Source: Fervidicella metallireducens AeB
GTDB taxonomy: Bacteria; Bacillota; Clostridia; Clostridiales; Caloramatoraceae
NCBI RefSeq assembly: GCF_000601455.1
Contig: NZ_AZQP01000010.1
Span: forward strand, 1-64,000
Length of the DNA stretch: 64,000 nt
Direction of reading: 5' to 3'
Shown: positions 43,873 through 52,416 of the stretch, one piece after another
How positions within the stretch are numbered: position 1 is the stretch's first letter
Layout of the letters: each line of letters begins with the position of its first letter
Program-made: the position numbers and the translations under genes
The notes under the pieces: model-generated
What the model saw: only the letters and a program-made list of their open reading frames with translations
What the model was told of the DNA's origin: nothing
Database searches by the model: none

Positions 43873-43938
43873 AGTCAGAAGTCAGAGATAAGATATCAGA
43901 GCAGCTTAACTCTGACATCTATCCCACAACCTCTGACT
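43873..43938. repeat. Imperfect palindrome built from AGTCAGA repeats
   Basis: The left arm (43873-43902) begins AGTCAGAAGTCAGAGATAAG; the right arm (43909-43938) is its inverted copy, matching at 20 of 30 positions, around AGCTTA. It fills most of the spacer between the ammonia-lyase and hydratase genes. Confidence 0.6.
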
Positions 43939-43972
43939 TACAACTGTCAGAACTAAATATTTCTATTTATTA

Positions 43973-45226
43973 TTATGCTCTTTTTGCTCTTGCATTAATA
44001 AGTGCAAGTACTCTGTTCATTTCATTGTTAACTATCATGTATCCTTCGTCAACACCCATACCTGGTTTTGCTAGACATTGGTCAGCACCACAAGCTATAG
44101 CGATGTTAGTACATACTTGAGCTGATCTATCTGTTTCGTTACATGTTCCACCGCAGTATGCTCCTACACCGTGTTTCTTACAATATAGTATTGATTCAGC
44201 AATGTTGTTAACACCACCAAGGTCAGGAGTCTTGATTTGAATCATGTCAGCTGCTCCTTCATCAACGAACATCTTTATATCTTCCCAAGTGTTGCACCAT
44301 TCGTCAGCAACTAGTTGAACATTGATTCCTTTTTCTTTTAGAGCCAATCTTAGAGCTTTAAGAGCAGCACATTGTCCTTCTCTGTTTTCAACGTCCATTG
44401 GTCCTTCGATTCTTAATTGAAGTGGTGCAGCTGCCTTTTCAAGTTCTCCAAGGTAGTTAGCCATCTTTTCTGTATCGTTGTCAAATGCTAAACCTATTGT
44501 TCCATACACGTCTATGTGTAGAACTGGCATATATGATTCGCTAGTTCTTAGCTTCATTATTCTTTCTCTTAACCACTTAACATAGTCTAGAAGTATTTCT
44601 CCGTTCTTTCCAAGTTTTGTTTCAACATGGTTTATTAATGCGTGTGGAAGAACGTCAGCTCCCTTTATTATCATCTTGTCAACGTTGTCGTATCTGTCGT
44701 CACCTGATTGAGTGAAGATTGGAACTCTCTTGAACTCAACGCATGTATCGTATTCTTCTCTTATTATTTCTGCCATTGTAACCTTCTTAGCCTTTGCTGC
44801 TGCATCAAGTAAAGCCTGAGTTACACCGTATCTGATTGCAGTGTGTAATCTTTGTCCGTTTTCTCTAATCATTGAATCTATTTCTTCTGCTAATGCTCTA
44901 AATCCAGTAATTTCTCTTCCTATAAGTTTTGGAGCGATTTCTTTTTCAATAACTGGTATAAAGTCTGCTGCTAAGAATAATGGGTCTCTTCCGCCTGCTC
45001 CTGAGTATTGAACTGCAGCACAATCTCCATGAGCCACTTGACCATCCTCTAATACTAAAAGTACTGATATTGATTCTCCCGCTTGTCTTATTTGAGTAAA
45101 GCCTTCTGTAACAGGTTCTCCAACATATGTGAATCCATCATGTCCTGCACCTTTTTTAATTGCTCTTTGGTCATCGAAATAAAATCCTGTTCTACCTGCT
45201 GAACAAATAACGTCAATAATCTTCAT
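43973..45226 (-). CDS. mal: Methylaspartate ammonia-lyase
   Basis: This 417-residue enolase-superfamily enzyme removes ammonia from (2S,3S)-3-methylaspartate to give mesaconate. It is close to the C. tetanomorphum enzyme: GFYFDDQRAIKKGAGHDGFTY at the start (seen in parts), AAVQYSGAGGRDPLFLA, VLPHALIN with the catalytic His, HIDVYGTIGLAFD, VADEWCNTWEDI, and QIKTPDLGGVNNIAE with the catalytic Lys. ATG at 45226 follows GGGGGATAATAAA; in-frame codons ten upstream have no site. Codon choice is strongly biased (AAC, TTC, CCA), as in highly expressed genes. Confidence 0.96.
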   Translation of the reverse strand: MKIIDVICSAGRTGFYFDDQRAIKKGAGHDGFTYVGEPVTEGFTQIRQAGESISVLLVLEDGQVAHGDCAAVQYSGAGGRDPLFLAADFIPVIEKEIAPKLIGREITGFRALAEEIDSMIRENGQRLHTAIRYGVTQALLDAAAKAKKVTMAEIIREEYDTCVEFKRVPIFTQSGDDRYDNVDKMIIKGADVLPHALINHVETKLGKNGEILLDYVKWLRERIMKLRTSESYMPVLHIDVYGTIGLAFDNDTEKMANYLGELEKAAAPLQLRIEGPMDVENREGQCAALKALRLALKEKGINVQLVADEWCNTWEDIKMFVDEGAADMIQIKTPDLGGVNNIAESILYCKKHGVGAYCGGTCNETDRSAQVCTNIAIACGADQCLAKPGMGVDEGYMIVNNEMNRVLALINARAKRA

Positions 45227-45287
45227 TTTATTATCCCCCATTCTTTTGTTAATCATTTATTTTATCAATACTTATTTTAGTTTGGCG

Positions 45288-45311
45288 GATTGCATATTTT
45301 CTATGCAATCC
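45288..45311. other. Stem-loop between glmE and mal
   Basis: GGATTGCATA-TTTT-C-TATGCAATCC, a perfect 10-bp stem with no U-run on the operon side. A processing or mRNA-stability element is more likely than a full terminator. Confidence 0.5.
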
Positions 45312-45329
45312 AGCATTATTTTTTGTTTA

Positions 45330-46787
45330 TTACTTGTTTTCTGGTCTTCCTACAAGAACACCCTTACCAACTGCAAATATATCATCAACAACCATTTGGA
45401 ATGCAACGTCTCTTCCTTCGTATCTTCCTCTTTCTTCAAGAAGTGATCTATGGAAATCTAAGATGTCCTTTGTAAATGGTATGTTACCAGCATTTAAAAT
45501 TCTAACAGCTCCGTTGTTATCTCTTGCTGGAAGAATTACACCAGCGTTAAACTTACTTGGAGCAAATGGTATATCAAGTATTCCTTGTTCAAATGCTTTA
45601 ACTGTACCAACAGCAAGGTCTCCGTTACCAACTTCAAATACCTTATCAAGTATGCACTTAGTTTCAGCTTTAATTAAAGCTATTTCTGCTTCTAATTCCT
45701 TTGACATTGGAAGTCTTTGTCCTCTTAATAGGTTTAATGTCTGCTTTGTAGCCTTAATACCCATTGCATTTGCTTCTTTTGTTGGTATACCTACTGCTTC
45801 GTGAGGAGTTTTAACAATAACCTTTGTTGCTCCTGCTAATGCAGCTGTTGCTGAACCCCATGATATAACTCCGAATGCCTTTGATTCATCAGCAGGGAAT
45901 CCACCCATCCATTGATGGAATACTGTTGTAAGTTCGATATCGTTGTATCCATAAGCTTTGAAGTACTCCTCAGCTTGTTCTACAAGTGCTCTTATAGCTG
46001 CAACGTCTTGTATTAAATTACCACATTGTCCGTATCCAAGAGTTATGTTCTTTACTCCTTGTTCTGCAGCTAAAAGTCCTTCAATTATTGCAACTGAGTT
46101 TGATATACATGGTGGTACTAAAGTTCCTGTTAAAGGTCCGAATGGCTCTCTGTTTATTTTTATTCCCATTTCTTCATATATACCAGCTACTCTGTCACAG
46201 TATTGCCAATCAAGTATTGTCTTTTCTAAGCTTACACTCTTTGCATATGGTATGTTGTAAGAAATACCGCCACCTTCGTTTGATGTCCAACCTGAAGCAT
46301 GAATTATTTCAGTTAATAATCTTGCATCTGGTGTACCGTGTCTTGCTTGTAGTGGTAGGTTAACTGCTTCAAATACCTTTCTACATCCCTTAACTCCATG
46401 GTTAACTCCTGGGAAACCGTTAAGTAATGAACGTCCAGCCTTTTCACTTTCCTTTATACCAACTTCACATTCATTATATCTGTTTTGTCTTGTATAACTG
46501 TCTATTGTTGATGGAAGTAAGTCTGCTCCACCTTCATCCTGAAGGTATGTAAGAAGTTCGATATGAGCATCAACTAAAGCAACACCCGCTCTTGGTTGTG
46601 CAAGAGTTATTCCTTCTTCCTTTGCTTTCTTTAGTTTTAATGAAAAGTTCTTATGCTCTGGAACTTTCTTTAAATAATCTGCTGCCTCTTGAAAATCTAT
46701 TTCCTTTCCAGTTGGCCATTGATTTAATACTTCTTCCCTTACTTTATAAAACTGCTCATCGCTCCATTTTTTATTTTTTAATTCCAT
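45330..46787 (-). CDS. glmE: Glutamate (methylaspartate) mutase E subunit
   Basis: This 485-residue TIM-barrel subunit holds the active site that rearranges (S)-glutamate to 3-methylaspartate with adenosylcobalamin. [37 protein letters not shown] (in parts), [30 protein letters not shown] and [19 protein letters not shown] are typical. Length is that of known GlmE (about 483). ATG follows AGGAGGAATAACC. It acts with GlmS. Confidence 0.96.
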   Translation of the reverse strand: MELKNKKWSDEQFYKVREEVLNQWPTGKEIDFQEAADYLKKVPEHKNFSLKLKKAKEEGITLAQPRAGVALVDAHIELLTYLQDEGGADLLPSTIDSYTRQNRYNECEVGIKESEKAGRSLLNGFPGVNHGVKGCRKVFEAVNLPLQARHGTPDARLLTEIIHASGWTSNEGGGISYNIPYAKSVSLEKTILDWQYCDRVAGIYEEMGIKINREPFGPLTGTLVPPCISNSVAIIEGLLAAEQGVKNITLGYGQCGNLIQDVAAIRALVEQAEEYFKAYGYNDIELTTVFHQWMGGFPADESKAFGVISWGSATAALAGATKVIVKTPHEAVGIPTKEANAMGIKATKQTLNLLRGQRLPMSKELEAEIALIKAETKCILDKVFEVGNGDLAVGTVKAFEQGILDIPFAPSKFNAGVILPARDNNGAVRILNAGNIPFTKDILDFHRSLLEERGRYEGRDVAFQMVVDDIFAVGKGVLVGRPENK

Positions 46788-46808
46788 GGTTATTCCTCCT
46801 GTTTTTTA

Positions 46809-48197
46809 TTATGCTTTCACAAGATACTTCTTCATTATCCTTACTGCCTTATCTGGATATTTCTGGGCAAGTAAACCCATAGCTGATAATATATAAGTTC
46901 TGTCAATTAATACCTGTGGATTAATTGGCTTTAAGAAATTTGGATTTTCTGTGTCAAATGTACCAGCTTTTAGTATTCTTTCAGGATGAGGGCTGTGAAC
47001 AAGAACCCCTCCTGTTCCAATTAAATATTTAACATTCAAAAGATCTTTTCCAACCTGAGAATAAATAATGCCCATTGGTGTATAAACACTCTCAATTTGT
47101 CCAACATGTCTTTCCATTGCAATCTCAGTTGCTGTCATTCCAAGGGCTTCATCAAATTCTATTTCTTCTTGTGTCTGTGGAATTACATTAACGTTTTGCT
47201 GCAGATATTTACATCTCTCTTCTATATCATATTTGGTATCTGGAATGAACTTTTTTATTCTCCTGGTTCCCGCTGCTTCCCAAAGAGATGCTGAACTAAC
47301 TCTCATACCAAGGTCACCTTCAACGGTTCTTTTTGCATAGGGTTCCTGAAGTCCCCTCAGGGTAACACCTGGTTTTGTTGGCTCACCTGATGCAATTGAA
47401 TGAACGTCCGTTGTTGCTCCGCCTATATCTATTATTACAAGCTCACCTATACCCTCTTCTTTATCACTTCCATCTGCAAGTGCCTGTGCTGCTTTAAGTA
47501 CAGCCGCAGGTGTAGGCATCAGTATACCGCTAATAAAGTTTTCAGCATTTTTCATTCCCTTTGCTTCAACTATTTTTGCCATGAATATTTCTCTGATTAC
47601 TTCTCTTGCTGGCTCAACATTTATTGTGTTAAGTCTTGGCATAACATTTTCTGTAGCCTTATAAAAAACATCATTAGCCTTAAATATATCCTCTATTTCA
47701 TCCCTTGCGTTTTTATTTCCTGCAACAACTACTGGTATATCTTTAATATGCTCTGCAATAAGTTTTGCATTGTGTATTATACAATCCTTGTTTCCACCGT
47801 CAGTTCCACCAGCCAATAATATAATGTCTGGTTTTTTATCAAGAATTTCCTTCATTTCTGTCCTTGATAGTTCATAGCTGTAAACACCTAGAATTCTTGC
47901 CCCTGCCCCAAGTGCTGCCCTTTTTGCTGCCTCTGCCGTAAGCTCTGGCACCAGCCCAATGGCAATCATCTTAAGTCCACCTGCTGCACTTGAGCATGCC
48001 AGCTTATCAACGAAATTAACATTAAGGCCCTTCATCTTTTCTTCAAGCTTCTTATAGGCATTATTAAAACCTATCATTATATCGCTTTCAACTGTTGTTA
48101 AATCCTTTGCAGTTGCTATTATCTCTTCATTTTCAATATCTACAGCCGTAAGTTTTGTATAGGTACTGCCAAAGTCAATTAATAATATGGCATCCAT
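46809..48197 (-). CDS. glmL: GlmL, glutamate mutase-associated ATPase
   Basis: This 462-residue protein of the actin/Hsp70-like ATPase fold (LLIDFGSTYTKLTAVD at the start, ELVIIDIGGATTDVHSI mid, LIGTGGVLVHSPHPERIL near 395) is the GlmL/MutL protein that is always encoded with glutamate mutase. It is thought to be a reactivase or chaperone that exchanges damaged cobalamin. ATG follows AAGGTGATAAAA. Confidence 0.93.
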   Translation of the reverse strand: MDAILLIDFGSTYTKLTAVDIENEEIIATAKDLTTVESDIMIGFNNAYKKLEEKMKGLNVNFVDKLACSSAAGGLKMIAIGLVPELTAEAAKRAALGAGARILGVYSYELSRTEMKEILDKKPDIILLAGGTDGGNKDCIIHNAKLIAEHIKDIPVVVAGNKNARDEIEDIFKANDVFYKATENVMPRLNTINVEPAREVIREIFMAKIVEAKGMKNAENFISGILMPTPAAVLKAAQALADGSDKEEGIGELVIIDIGGATTDVHSIASGEPTKPGVTLRGLQEPYAKRTVEGDLGMRVSSASLWEAAGTRRIKKFIPDTKYDIEERCKYLQQNVNVIPQTQEEIEFDEALGMTATEIAMERHVGQIESVYTPMGIIYSQVGKDLLNVKYLIGTGGVLVHSPHPERILKAGTFDTENPNFLKPINPQVLIDRTYILSAMGLLAQKYPDKAVRIMKKYLVKA

Positions 48198-48229
48198 TTT
48201 TATCACCTTCAAAATTTATTCCAGCTTTA

Positions 48230-48637
48230 TTACCAACCTAAGTCTTTCTTTAAGTCATTTATTGTTGTTTGTGGAGATGTTCCTGGTGGGTATGCTCTGT
48301 TGAATCCCATATCTAAGAATCTCTTTTCAACATCACTCCATTCTTGTTTACCAACAACCAGATTTCCACCTGCATATAGAAGTATTCCCTTAAGACCTGC
48401 TTCATCACACTTTTCTCTTAATCCTCTACAGTCAATTTCTCCATGTCCGTATAGTGATGATACTATAATTGCATCTGCATTTGTTTCTATTGCTGCATTA
48501 ATGAAGTCTTCCTGTGAGCTTAAAACACCAATGTTTTCTACCTGAAATCCTGCTTCTGTAAATGCATGGTATAAAATTTTGTTTCCAACTGCATGACAGT
48601 CTGCACCTATTACTCCTAAAACTAGTTTGTTTTTCAT
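48230..48637 (-). CDS. glmS: Glutamate mutase S subunit (cobalamin-binding)
   Basis: This 135-residue subunit binds B12 through the base-off/His-on motif D-x-H-x-x-G ([11 protein letters not shown], residues 12-22), with [14 protein letters not shown] and [10 protein letters not shown] as the other family elements. It is the mutase subunit, not glutamine-fructose-6-phosphate amidotransferase, which shares the symbol. ATG follows GGGGGAGGAAAAAAC. Confidence 0.96.
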   Translation of the reverse strand: MKNKLVLGVIGADCHAVGNKILYHAFTEAGFQVENIGVLSSQEDFINAAIETNADAIIVSSLYGHGEIDCRGLREKCDEAGLKGILLYAGGNLVVGKQEWSDVEKRFLDMGFNRAYPPGTSPQTTINDLKKDLGW

Positions 48638-48658
48638 GTTTTTTCCTCCCCCGAAAAT

Positions 48659-49627
48659 TTAAATATGTTTTTTGATTTCTATTATTTTGCTTATTATAGC
48701 TTTGACCGAACCTTGGTCAAGGGTATAGTCAAAGCTTATTACCTCTTTTTTGCCAGCAGCTAATTCTTTTACTTCCTTTCGCCTTCCTGGTGAGACTATT
48801 ATTACATCTGAATTATCAACTACTGCCTTAACGTCTTCTAAATTCCTGCTTGTTGTAACATTGAAATGTATGTTCTCAATCCCAGCTGATTTTAGAGCAT
48901 TTTCAACTTTAAAATGAAACTCCTTTGATAAACACACAAATCCAAACTTTGTATATTTAGAATATCTTGCTATCTTAACAATCGTTTCAAGACTTGGATT
49001 AATGGCAACTCCAAAAACTTCCTTGCCACTGCCTGATGTTAATTGTCGTACTTCATTAACGTGATTAAAGGTTGCGATTATCAGTTGAGCCTGCTGTAAT
49101 GCCTTTTGTGTTTCTTCGTTATTTTCCTCTAAGTCAGATATAATCTTAGGAATTACATTTAAGTTAGTATTCCTGTTTAATTCCTTTGCAAATTCCCTGG
49201 CCTGTTCAATATTACATTCCACAAACACTGCATTGACTTTTTTAATTATTTCTTCCTTTTCCTTTATTCTTAGTTGAACCAGTGCCAAATATTCCTTTGT
49301 GCTTAAGCCCATCTCAAGAGCTTCTTCTAAGCCTAAATCTATTATTTTCATTAGCTTGTCCTGTAAATTATGCTGTTTCCAAGATTTAGCCTCTTCAGCA
49401 ACAAAAGTTCCTCTCCCCTGATATGAAACCAATACACCTTCCTGTTCTAAAAGGTTATACGCAGCACTTACTGTGTTTCTACTTGTATTAAGCTTTTCTG
49501 CCAGCTCCCTCTCAGTTGGCATCTTTTCGCCAATCTTAAGGTTTCCATTTTTGATTTCACTCATTATTTTATTCTTCAACTGAATATAAATTGGCACTCC
49601 ACTCTTTCTATCTATCGTAAAATTCAT
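48659..49627 (-). CDS. GntR family regulator with a C-terminal sensor domain
   Basis: This 322-residue protein starts with a GntR winged helix (SGVPIYIQLKNKIMSEIKNG, then PTERELAEKLNTSRNTVSAAYNLLEQEGVLVSYQGRGTFV in parts). A C-terminal domain of about 220 residues with Rossmann-like strands (AVFVECNIEQAREF, LIIATFNHVNEV, VIIVSPGRRKEV) looks like an effector-binding fold akin to periplasmic-binding or PrpR-N domains. It lies 21 bases upstream of glmS and is probably cotranscribed with the pathway genes. It may sense glutamate or a pathway intermediate; this is inferred from position. Confidence 0.85.
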   Translation of the reverse strand: MNFTIDRKSGVPIYIQLKNKIMSEIKNGNLKIGEKMPTERELAEKLNTSRNTVSAAYNLLEQEGVLVSYQGRGTFVAEEAKSWKQHNLQDKLMKIIDLGLEEALEMGLSTKEYLALVQLRIKEKEEIIKKVNAVFVECNIEQAREFAKELNRNTNLNVIPKIISDLEENNEETQKALQQAQLIIATFNHVNEVRQLTSGSGKEVFGVAINPSLETIVKIARYSKYTKFGFVCLSKEFHFKVENALKSAGIENIHFNVTTSRNLEDVKAVVDNSDVIIVSPGRRKEVKELAAGKKEVISFDYTLDQGSVKAIISKIIEIKKHI

Positions 49628-49642
49628 TTTATCACTCCTAAA

Positions 49643-49728
49643 GGACTAAATGGCTCAGTTGATTAATCCAATTGTATTTTATCATAAATCTAAATTTTTT
49701 GAAACTTAATTTTCTGTCAAATTTAGTC
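49643..49728. promoter_or_regulatory. Inverted repeats upstream of the GntR regulator gene
   Basis: GACTAAAT (49644-49651) and ATTTAGTC (49721-49728) form an 8-bp inverted pair; CTAAATTT (49690-49697) and AAATTTAG (49719-49726) form another. They flank a possible TAAAAT -10 box (minus strand) and are candidates for operator sites of the regulator. Confidence 0.35.
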
Positions 49729-49811
49729 GTATTTTTACTGTATGGTTCTTTATAGACGATTATTTGAATTTATGCTCTTATTTTAAGCTTTTTCAGGCTT
49801 TTTTATACAAA

Positions 49812-49833
49812 GAAAAAAGAGCCATTTGGCTCT
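49812..49833 (-). terminator. Terminator of the 192-residue gene
   Basis: AGAGCCATTTGGCTCT hairpin (49818-49833) followed on the minus strand by TTTTTTCTTTG. Confidence 0.8.
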
Positions 49834-49839
49834 AAATTT

Positions 49840-50418
49840 TTAAGAAGTTATTTGAATATTATTTGTTATTTTGTCATATTTTAGCATCTGGATTGTTTGC
49901 TTAAGTCCATTAATCCTTTTAATATATTTGCTTAATCCATTAGTCATTTCATTAAGTTTTTCTGTACATTCCTCAATAAATTCTTCCTTATTCAAATCTT
50001 TAATTCTTACATCAAATACATTTTCATATCTAACACCAGTCATACTTATATATAATATCCTGGAATTCACTACAATTCTGATATCCTTTATCCATACATC
50101 CCTTGAGGAACTATTTTTATCGGATACAACTGATACCCTTTCTATTTCCTCACCTAGATGTTCCTCTATAGATTGTATCAGCACTTTATACATATAATAT
50201 GAAGCTTCTTTAGGTTTTCTTATATTCAGTATATCCCTGTTTTTTATAAGTTTTTCTTCCCATCTTGCTTCAAATATAAACTCAACTTCATTGAATTCTG
50301 CAGCCACAATTTCACCATTATCAGAAACTCTGCCTGCTATTAATTCACTGTTAAGAAATTCTACATTAATAACTGAGTCATAATATTCATGATTTTTGTT
50401 AATTATTCTCCCTTTCAT
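49840..50418 (-). CDS. Hypothetical protein, 192 residues
   Basis: A soluble protein; the N-terminal 70 residues are predicted beta (DSVINVEFLNSELIAGRVSD, EVEFIFEARWEEK), the rest alpha/beta (IVVNSRILYISMTGVRYENV) ending in a helix. No family is recognised. ATG at 50418 is preceded by GGGGG at seven bases; the frame is open seven codons further up without a better site. A consensus promoter lies about 40 bases upstream, so it is its own unit. Confidence 0.55.
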   Translation of the reverse strand: MKGRIINKNHEYYDSVINVEFLNSELIAGRVSDNGEIVAAEFNEVEFIFEARWEEKLIKNRDILNIRKPKEASYYMYKVLIQSIEEHLGEEIERVSVVSDKNSSSRDVWIKDIRIVVNSRILYISMTGVRYENVFDVRIKDLNKEEFIEECTEKLNEMTNGLSKYIKRINGLKQTIQMLKYDKITNNIQITS

Positions 50419-50456
50419 AATATACCCCCTGCATCCCATTTAAAAACAATATATTG

Positions 50457-50485
50457 ATTATAACAGTGTCTTATTTCATATTCAA
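50457..50485 (-). promoter_or_regulatory. Promoter of the 192-residue gene
   Basis: TTGAAT (50480-50485), 17 bases, TATAAT (50457-50462) on the minus strand. Confidence 0.6.
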
Positions 50486-50557
50486 ATGTAATTAGTTCCT
50501 TACATTCCATAGAAAAACTTACTATATTTAATGAAGAAGTATGTAAATTAAACAATC

Positions 50558-51154
50558 TTATTTAAATTTTATCTCTTTATATTCAATATCCTTCCAATTG
50601 TTTTTGTTATCGTAAAGTAATTCGAAGTTAATTTTTATCCTGCCAAATTCTTTTTTTATATCCTTTAAAAGCTGAAATGTTATCATATCTGAATCTTCCT
50701 TAAGAGAGTTTGAAACCACAACAGAACGGATTGAAACTTCCAGCCCAGCCTTTTTAATCTTTTCAATTGCATTTAAAATTATATCTTTGTTAATGAAGAT
50801 AGAATGAAAATAATCATATTCAATAATTACTTCATTAAGGCCAAGACTTTTTAAATCATTCAGTGTGTCCAGATAATAGTCTATATATCCCCAATATCCG
50901 TTTGTTGTGATATACTTTTTACATTCTAAAGAATTTATTTTTTTCATATACTTAAATACAGTGCCAATATGGAGGAATGGCTCTCCCCCTTCTATTTGAA
51001 TAAAATCACTGAACCCCTGGTTGTAAGCCTTAAAAACCTCCTGCTTAAAGGTTTCTATTGGCATAATACCTTTTATATGTGGACCACATTTATATTTACA
51101 GGAATTACACATTATATTACAGTTATATGTAAAATAAACCTTTATTCCCTTCAC
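50558..51154 (-). CDS. Short radical SAM protein
   Basis: This 198-residue protein has the radical SAM cluster motif C-x3-C-x2-C in FTYNCNIMCNSCKYKCG (about residues 10-26), with a fourth Cys close by, the SAM-binding IEGGEPFLH (about 56) and YITTNGYWG (about 84). The TIM-barrel seems shortened (full members have about 250 or more), and no SPASM or twitch cysteines follow. GTG start at 51154 follows AGGGGGATTTGT. Maybe a peptide- or activase-type enzyme; the substrate is unknown. Divergent from lysO. Confidence 0.75.
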   Translation of the reverse strand: MKGIKVYFTYNCNIMCNSCKYKCGPHIKGIMPIETFKQEVFKAYNQGFSDFIQIEGGEPFLHIGTVFKYMKKINSLECKKYITTNGYWGYIDYYLDTLNDLKSLGLNEVIIEYDYFHSIFINKDIILNAIEKIKKAGLEVSIRSVVVSNSLKEDSDMITFQLLKDIKKEFGRIKINFELLYDNKNNWKDIEYKEIKFK

Positions 51155-51255
51155 ACAAATCCCCCTATACAATAACATTTTCTCCTCTTTTAATTTCCCC
51201 CTATTGTAAAGAATGTAATAAGATGTAATAATATAGACAAGGGGGGGTATTAATT

Positions 51256-51537
51256 ATGTGGCTTATCATTGTAAGTCTTTTTTTGGGTGTTGTTATTGGT
51301 ATTTTAAATTTCATCCCACAGAAATATATCAAATATAACTCCAAATTTCAACAAATAGGGGTTGTTTTGCTGTTATTTTCTATGGGAGCTTCAATTGGTT
51401 CTAATAAAAGGATTCTCAATAATTTCAGCCAGATAGGACTAAAATCAATTGTATTTGCAGTTTTTACAAGTATTTTCAGTATTATTATTGTTTACATTGT
51501 AAGTCTTAAATTGATGGGAGGGGATGAGAAAAAATGA
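51256..51537 (+). CDS. LysO family transporter, N-terminal protein
   Basis: A 93-residue membrane protein with three hydrophobic helices (IVSLFLGVVIGILNF, IGVVLLLFSMGASIGSN, SIVFAVFTSIFSIIIVYIVS). It corresponds to the N-terminal part of LysO (DUF340). In many clostridia the exporter is split in two, and the second gene overlaps this one by four bases. ATG follows GGGGGGGTATTAATT. No lysine riboswitch is visible in the about 100-base leader. Confidence 0.8.
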   Translation: MWLIIVSLFLGVVIGILNFIPQKYIKYNSKFQQIGVVLLLFSMGASIGSNKRILNNFSQIGLKSIVFAVFTSIFSIIIVYIVSLKLMGGDEKK

Positions 51538-52133
51538 TGTACATAATTCTGATATCTTTGATATGCGGTATTTTATCTGGTTATTTTATTCTGCCGGAGA
51601 ATATTATTTCAAGCCTTGATTCTATTGCATCCTTTGCCCTTAATCTGCTGATACTCTCAGTAGGAATCGATTTAGGTCTAAACAAAGAAGTTTTTTATAA
51701 ATTAAAGAAAACCGGCTTTAAAGTTCTCTTGGTTCCATTATCAATAATATTTGGCAGTTTAATTGGCGGCTTAATTGCTGGTTTTATATTTAACATGCCT
51801 TCAAACCTTAGTCTTTCAATTGCTTCTGGCTTTGGTTGGTATAGTTTGTCTGGTGTAATACTATCTAACATATGCGGTGCCGAAGCTGGTACTATTGCAT
51901 TTCTTACCAATGTCTTTAGAGAACTCTTTGCAGTTTTAACTATATCATTACTTGCAGATAAATTAACAAAAATCACTGCCATTGCTCCTGCTGGTGCAAC
52001 TTCGATGGATACTACTCTTCCACTTATAGCAGAGGCTACTGATGAAGAAACCGTTGTTATTTCCTTTATAAATGGAGCATTGTTATCATCATTGGTTCCT
52101 ATTTTAGTTCCATTACTGTATAACCTGAAATAA
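51534..52133 (+). CDS. lysO: LysO family transporter, C-terminal protein
   Basis: A 199-residue membrane protein with six or so helices and the LysO hallmarks GFGWYSLSGVILSN, GAEAGTIAFLTNVFRELFAV and GATSMDTTLPLI. LysO exports lysine in E. coli. With the 93-residue partner it forms the complete transporter. ATG overlaps the partner's stop (ATGA). It is followed by 89 bases before the DUF1540 gene. Confidence 0.88.
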   Translation: MMYIILISLICGILSGYFILPENIISSLDSIASFALNLLILSVGIDLGLNKEVFYKLKKTGFKVLLVPLSIIFGSLIGGLIAGFIFNMPSNLSLSIASGFGWYSLSGVILSNICGAEAGTIAFLTNVFRELFAVLTISLLADKLTKITAIAPAGATSMDTTLPLIAEATDEETVVISFINGALLSSLVPILVPLLYNLK

Positions 52134-52222
52134 CTATTCTTATATTAAAATTCCTAAATTAATAGTATATCTTTACCCTCTTTTGTAAAAAATAAGCATG
52201 AGTATAAAAGGAGGGATATCAT

Positions 52223-52390
52223 ATGATGAATAATTTAAAATGCACAGTTACTAATTGTGCTTACAACTCAAATACTTATTGTACTGCTGAAAACGTAAAG
52301 GTTGATGCCTGTGGTGACGGATTTGTAAACTCTGCTGACGGAACTGCTTGCAGAACATTTAAACCAAAAAACAATAACAACATGAGATAA
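52223..52390 (+). CDS. DUF1540 domain protein, 55 residues
   Basis: A short Cys-rich protein read from ATG at 52223 after AAAGGAGGGATATCAT. LKCTVTNCAYNSNTYCTAEN, then VDACGD and ACRTFKP match the DUF1540 pattern of about five cysteines (C-x4-C-x6-C ... C ... C), which suggests a small metal- or disulphide-bound fold. Function unknown; often seen in spore formers. A strong terminator follows. Confidence 0.85.
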   Translation: MMNNLKCTVTNCAYNSNTYCTAENVKVDACGDGFVNSADGTACRTFKPKNNNNMR

Positions 52391-52392
52391 AT

Positions 52393-52414
52393 AAAAACCC
52401 CAAAAGGGGTTTTT
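52393..52414. terminator. Terminator after the DUF1540 gene
   Basis: AAAAACCCC-AAAA-GGGGTTTTT, also positioned to end the convergent tetR gene. Confidence 0.85.
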
Positions 52415-52416
52415 AT

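Noticed and set aside
42900-43950. CRISPR array from the GTTAGA/AGTCAGA repeats
   Set aside because: Units are short, adjacent and unevenly spaced with no regular spacers, and no cas gene is present.
45334-45804. Long open frame on the plus strand over glmE
   Set aside because: It is antisense to a clear, highly expressed gene, has no ribosome-binding site and matches no family.
48230-48637. glmS as the glmS ribozyme or amidotransferase gene
   Set aside because: The product has the DxHxxG cobalamin motif and is the mutase subunit; no ribozyme leader is seen.
51155-51255. Lysine riboswitch ahead of lysO
   Set aside because: The leader is too short (~100 bases) and has none of the L-box elements.
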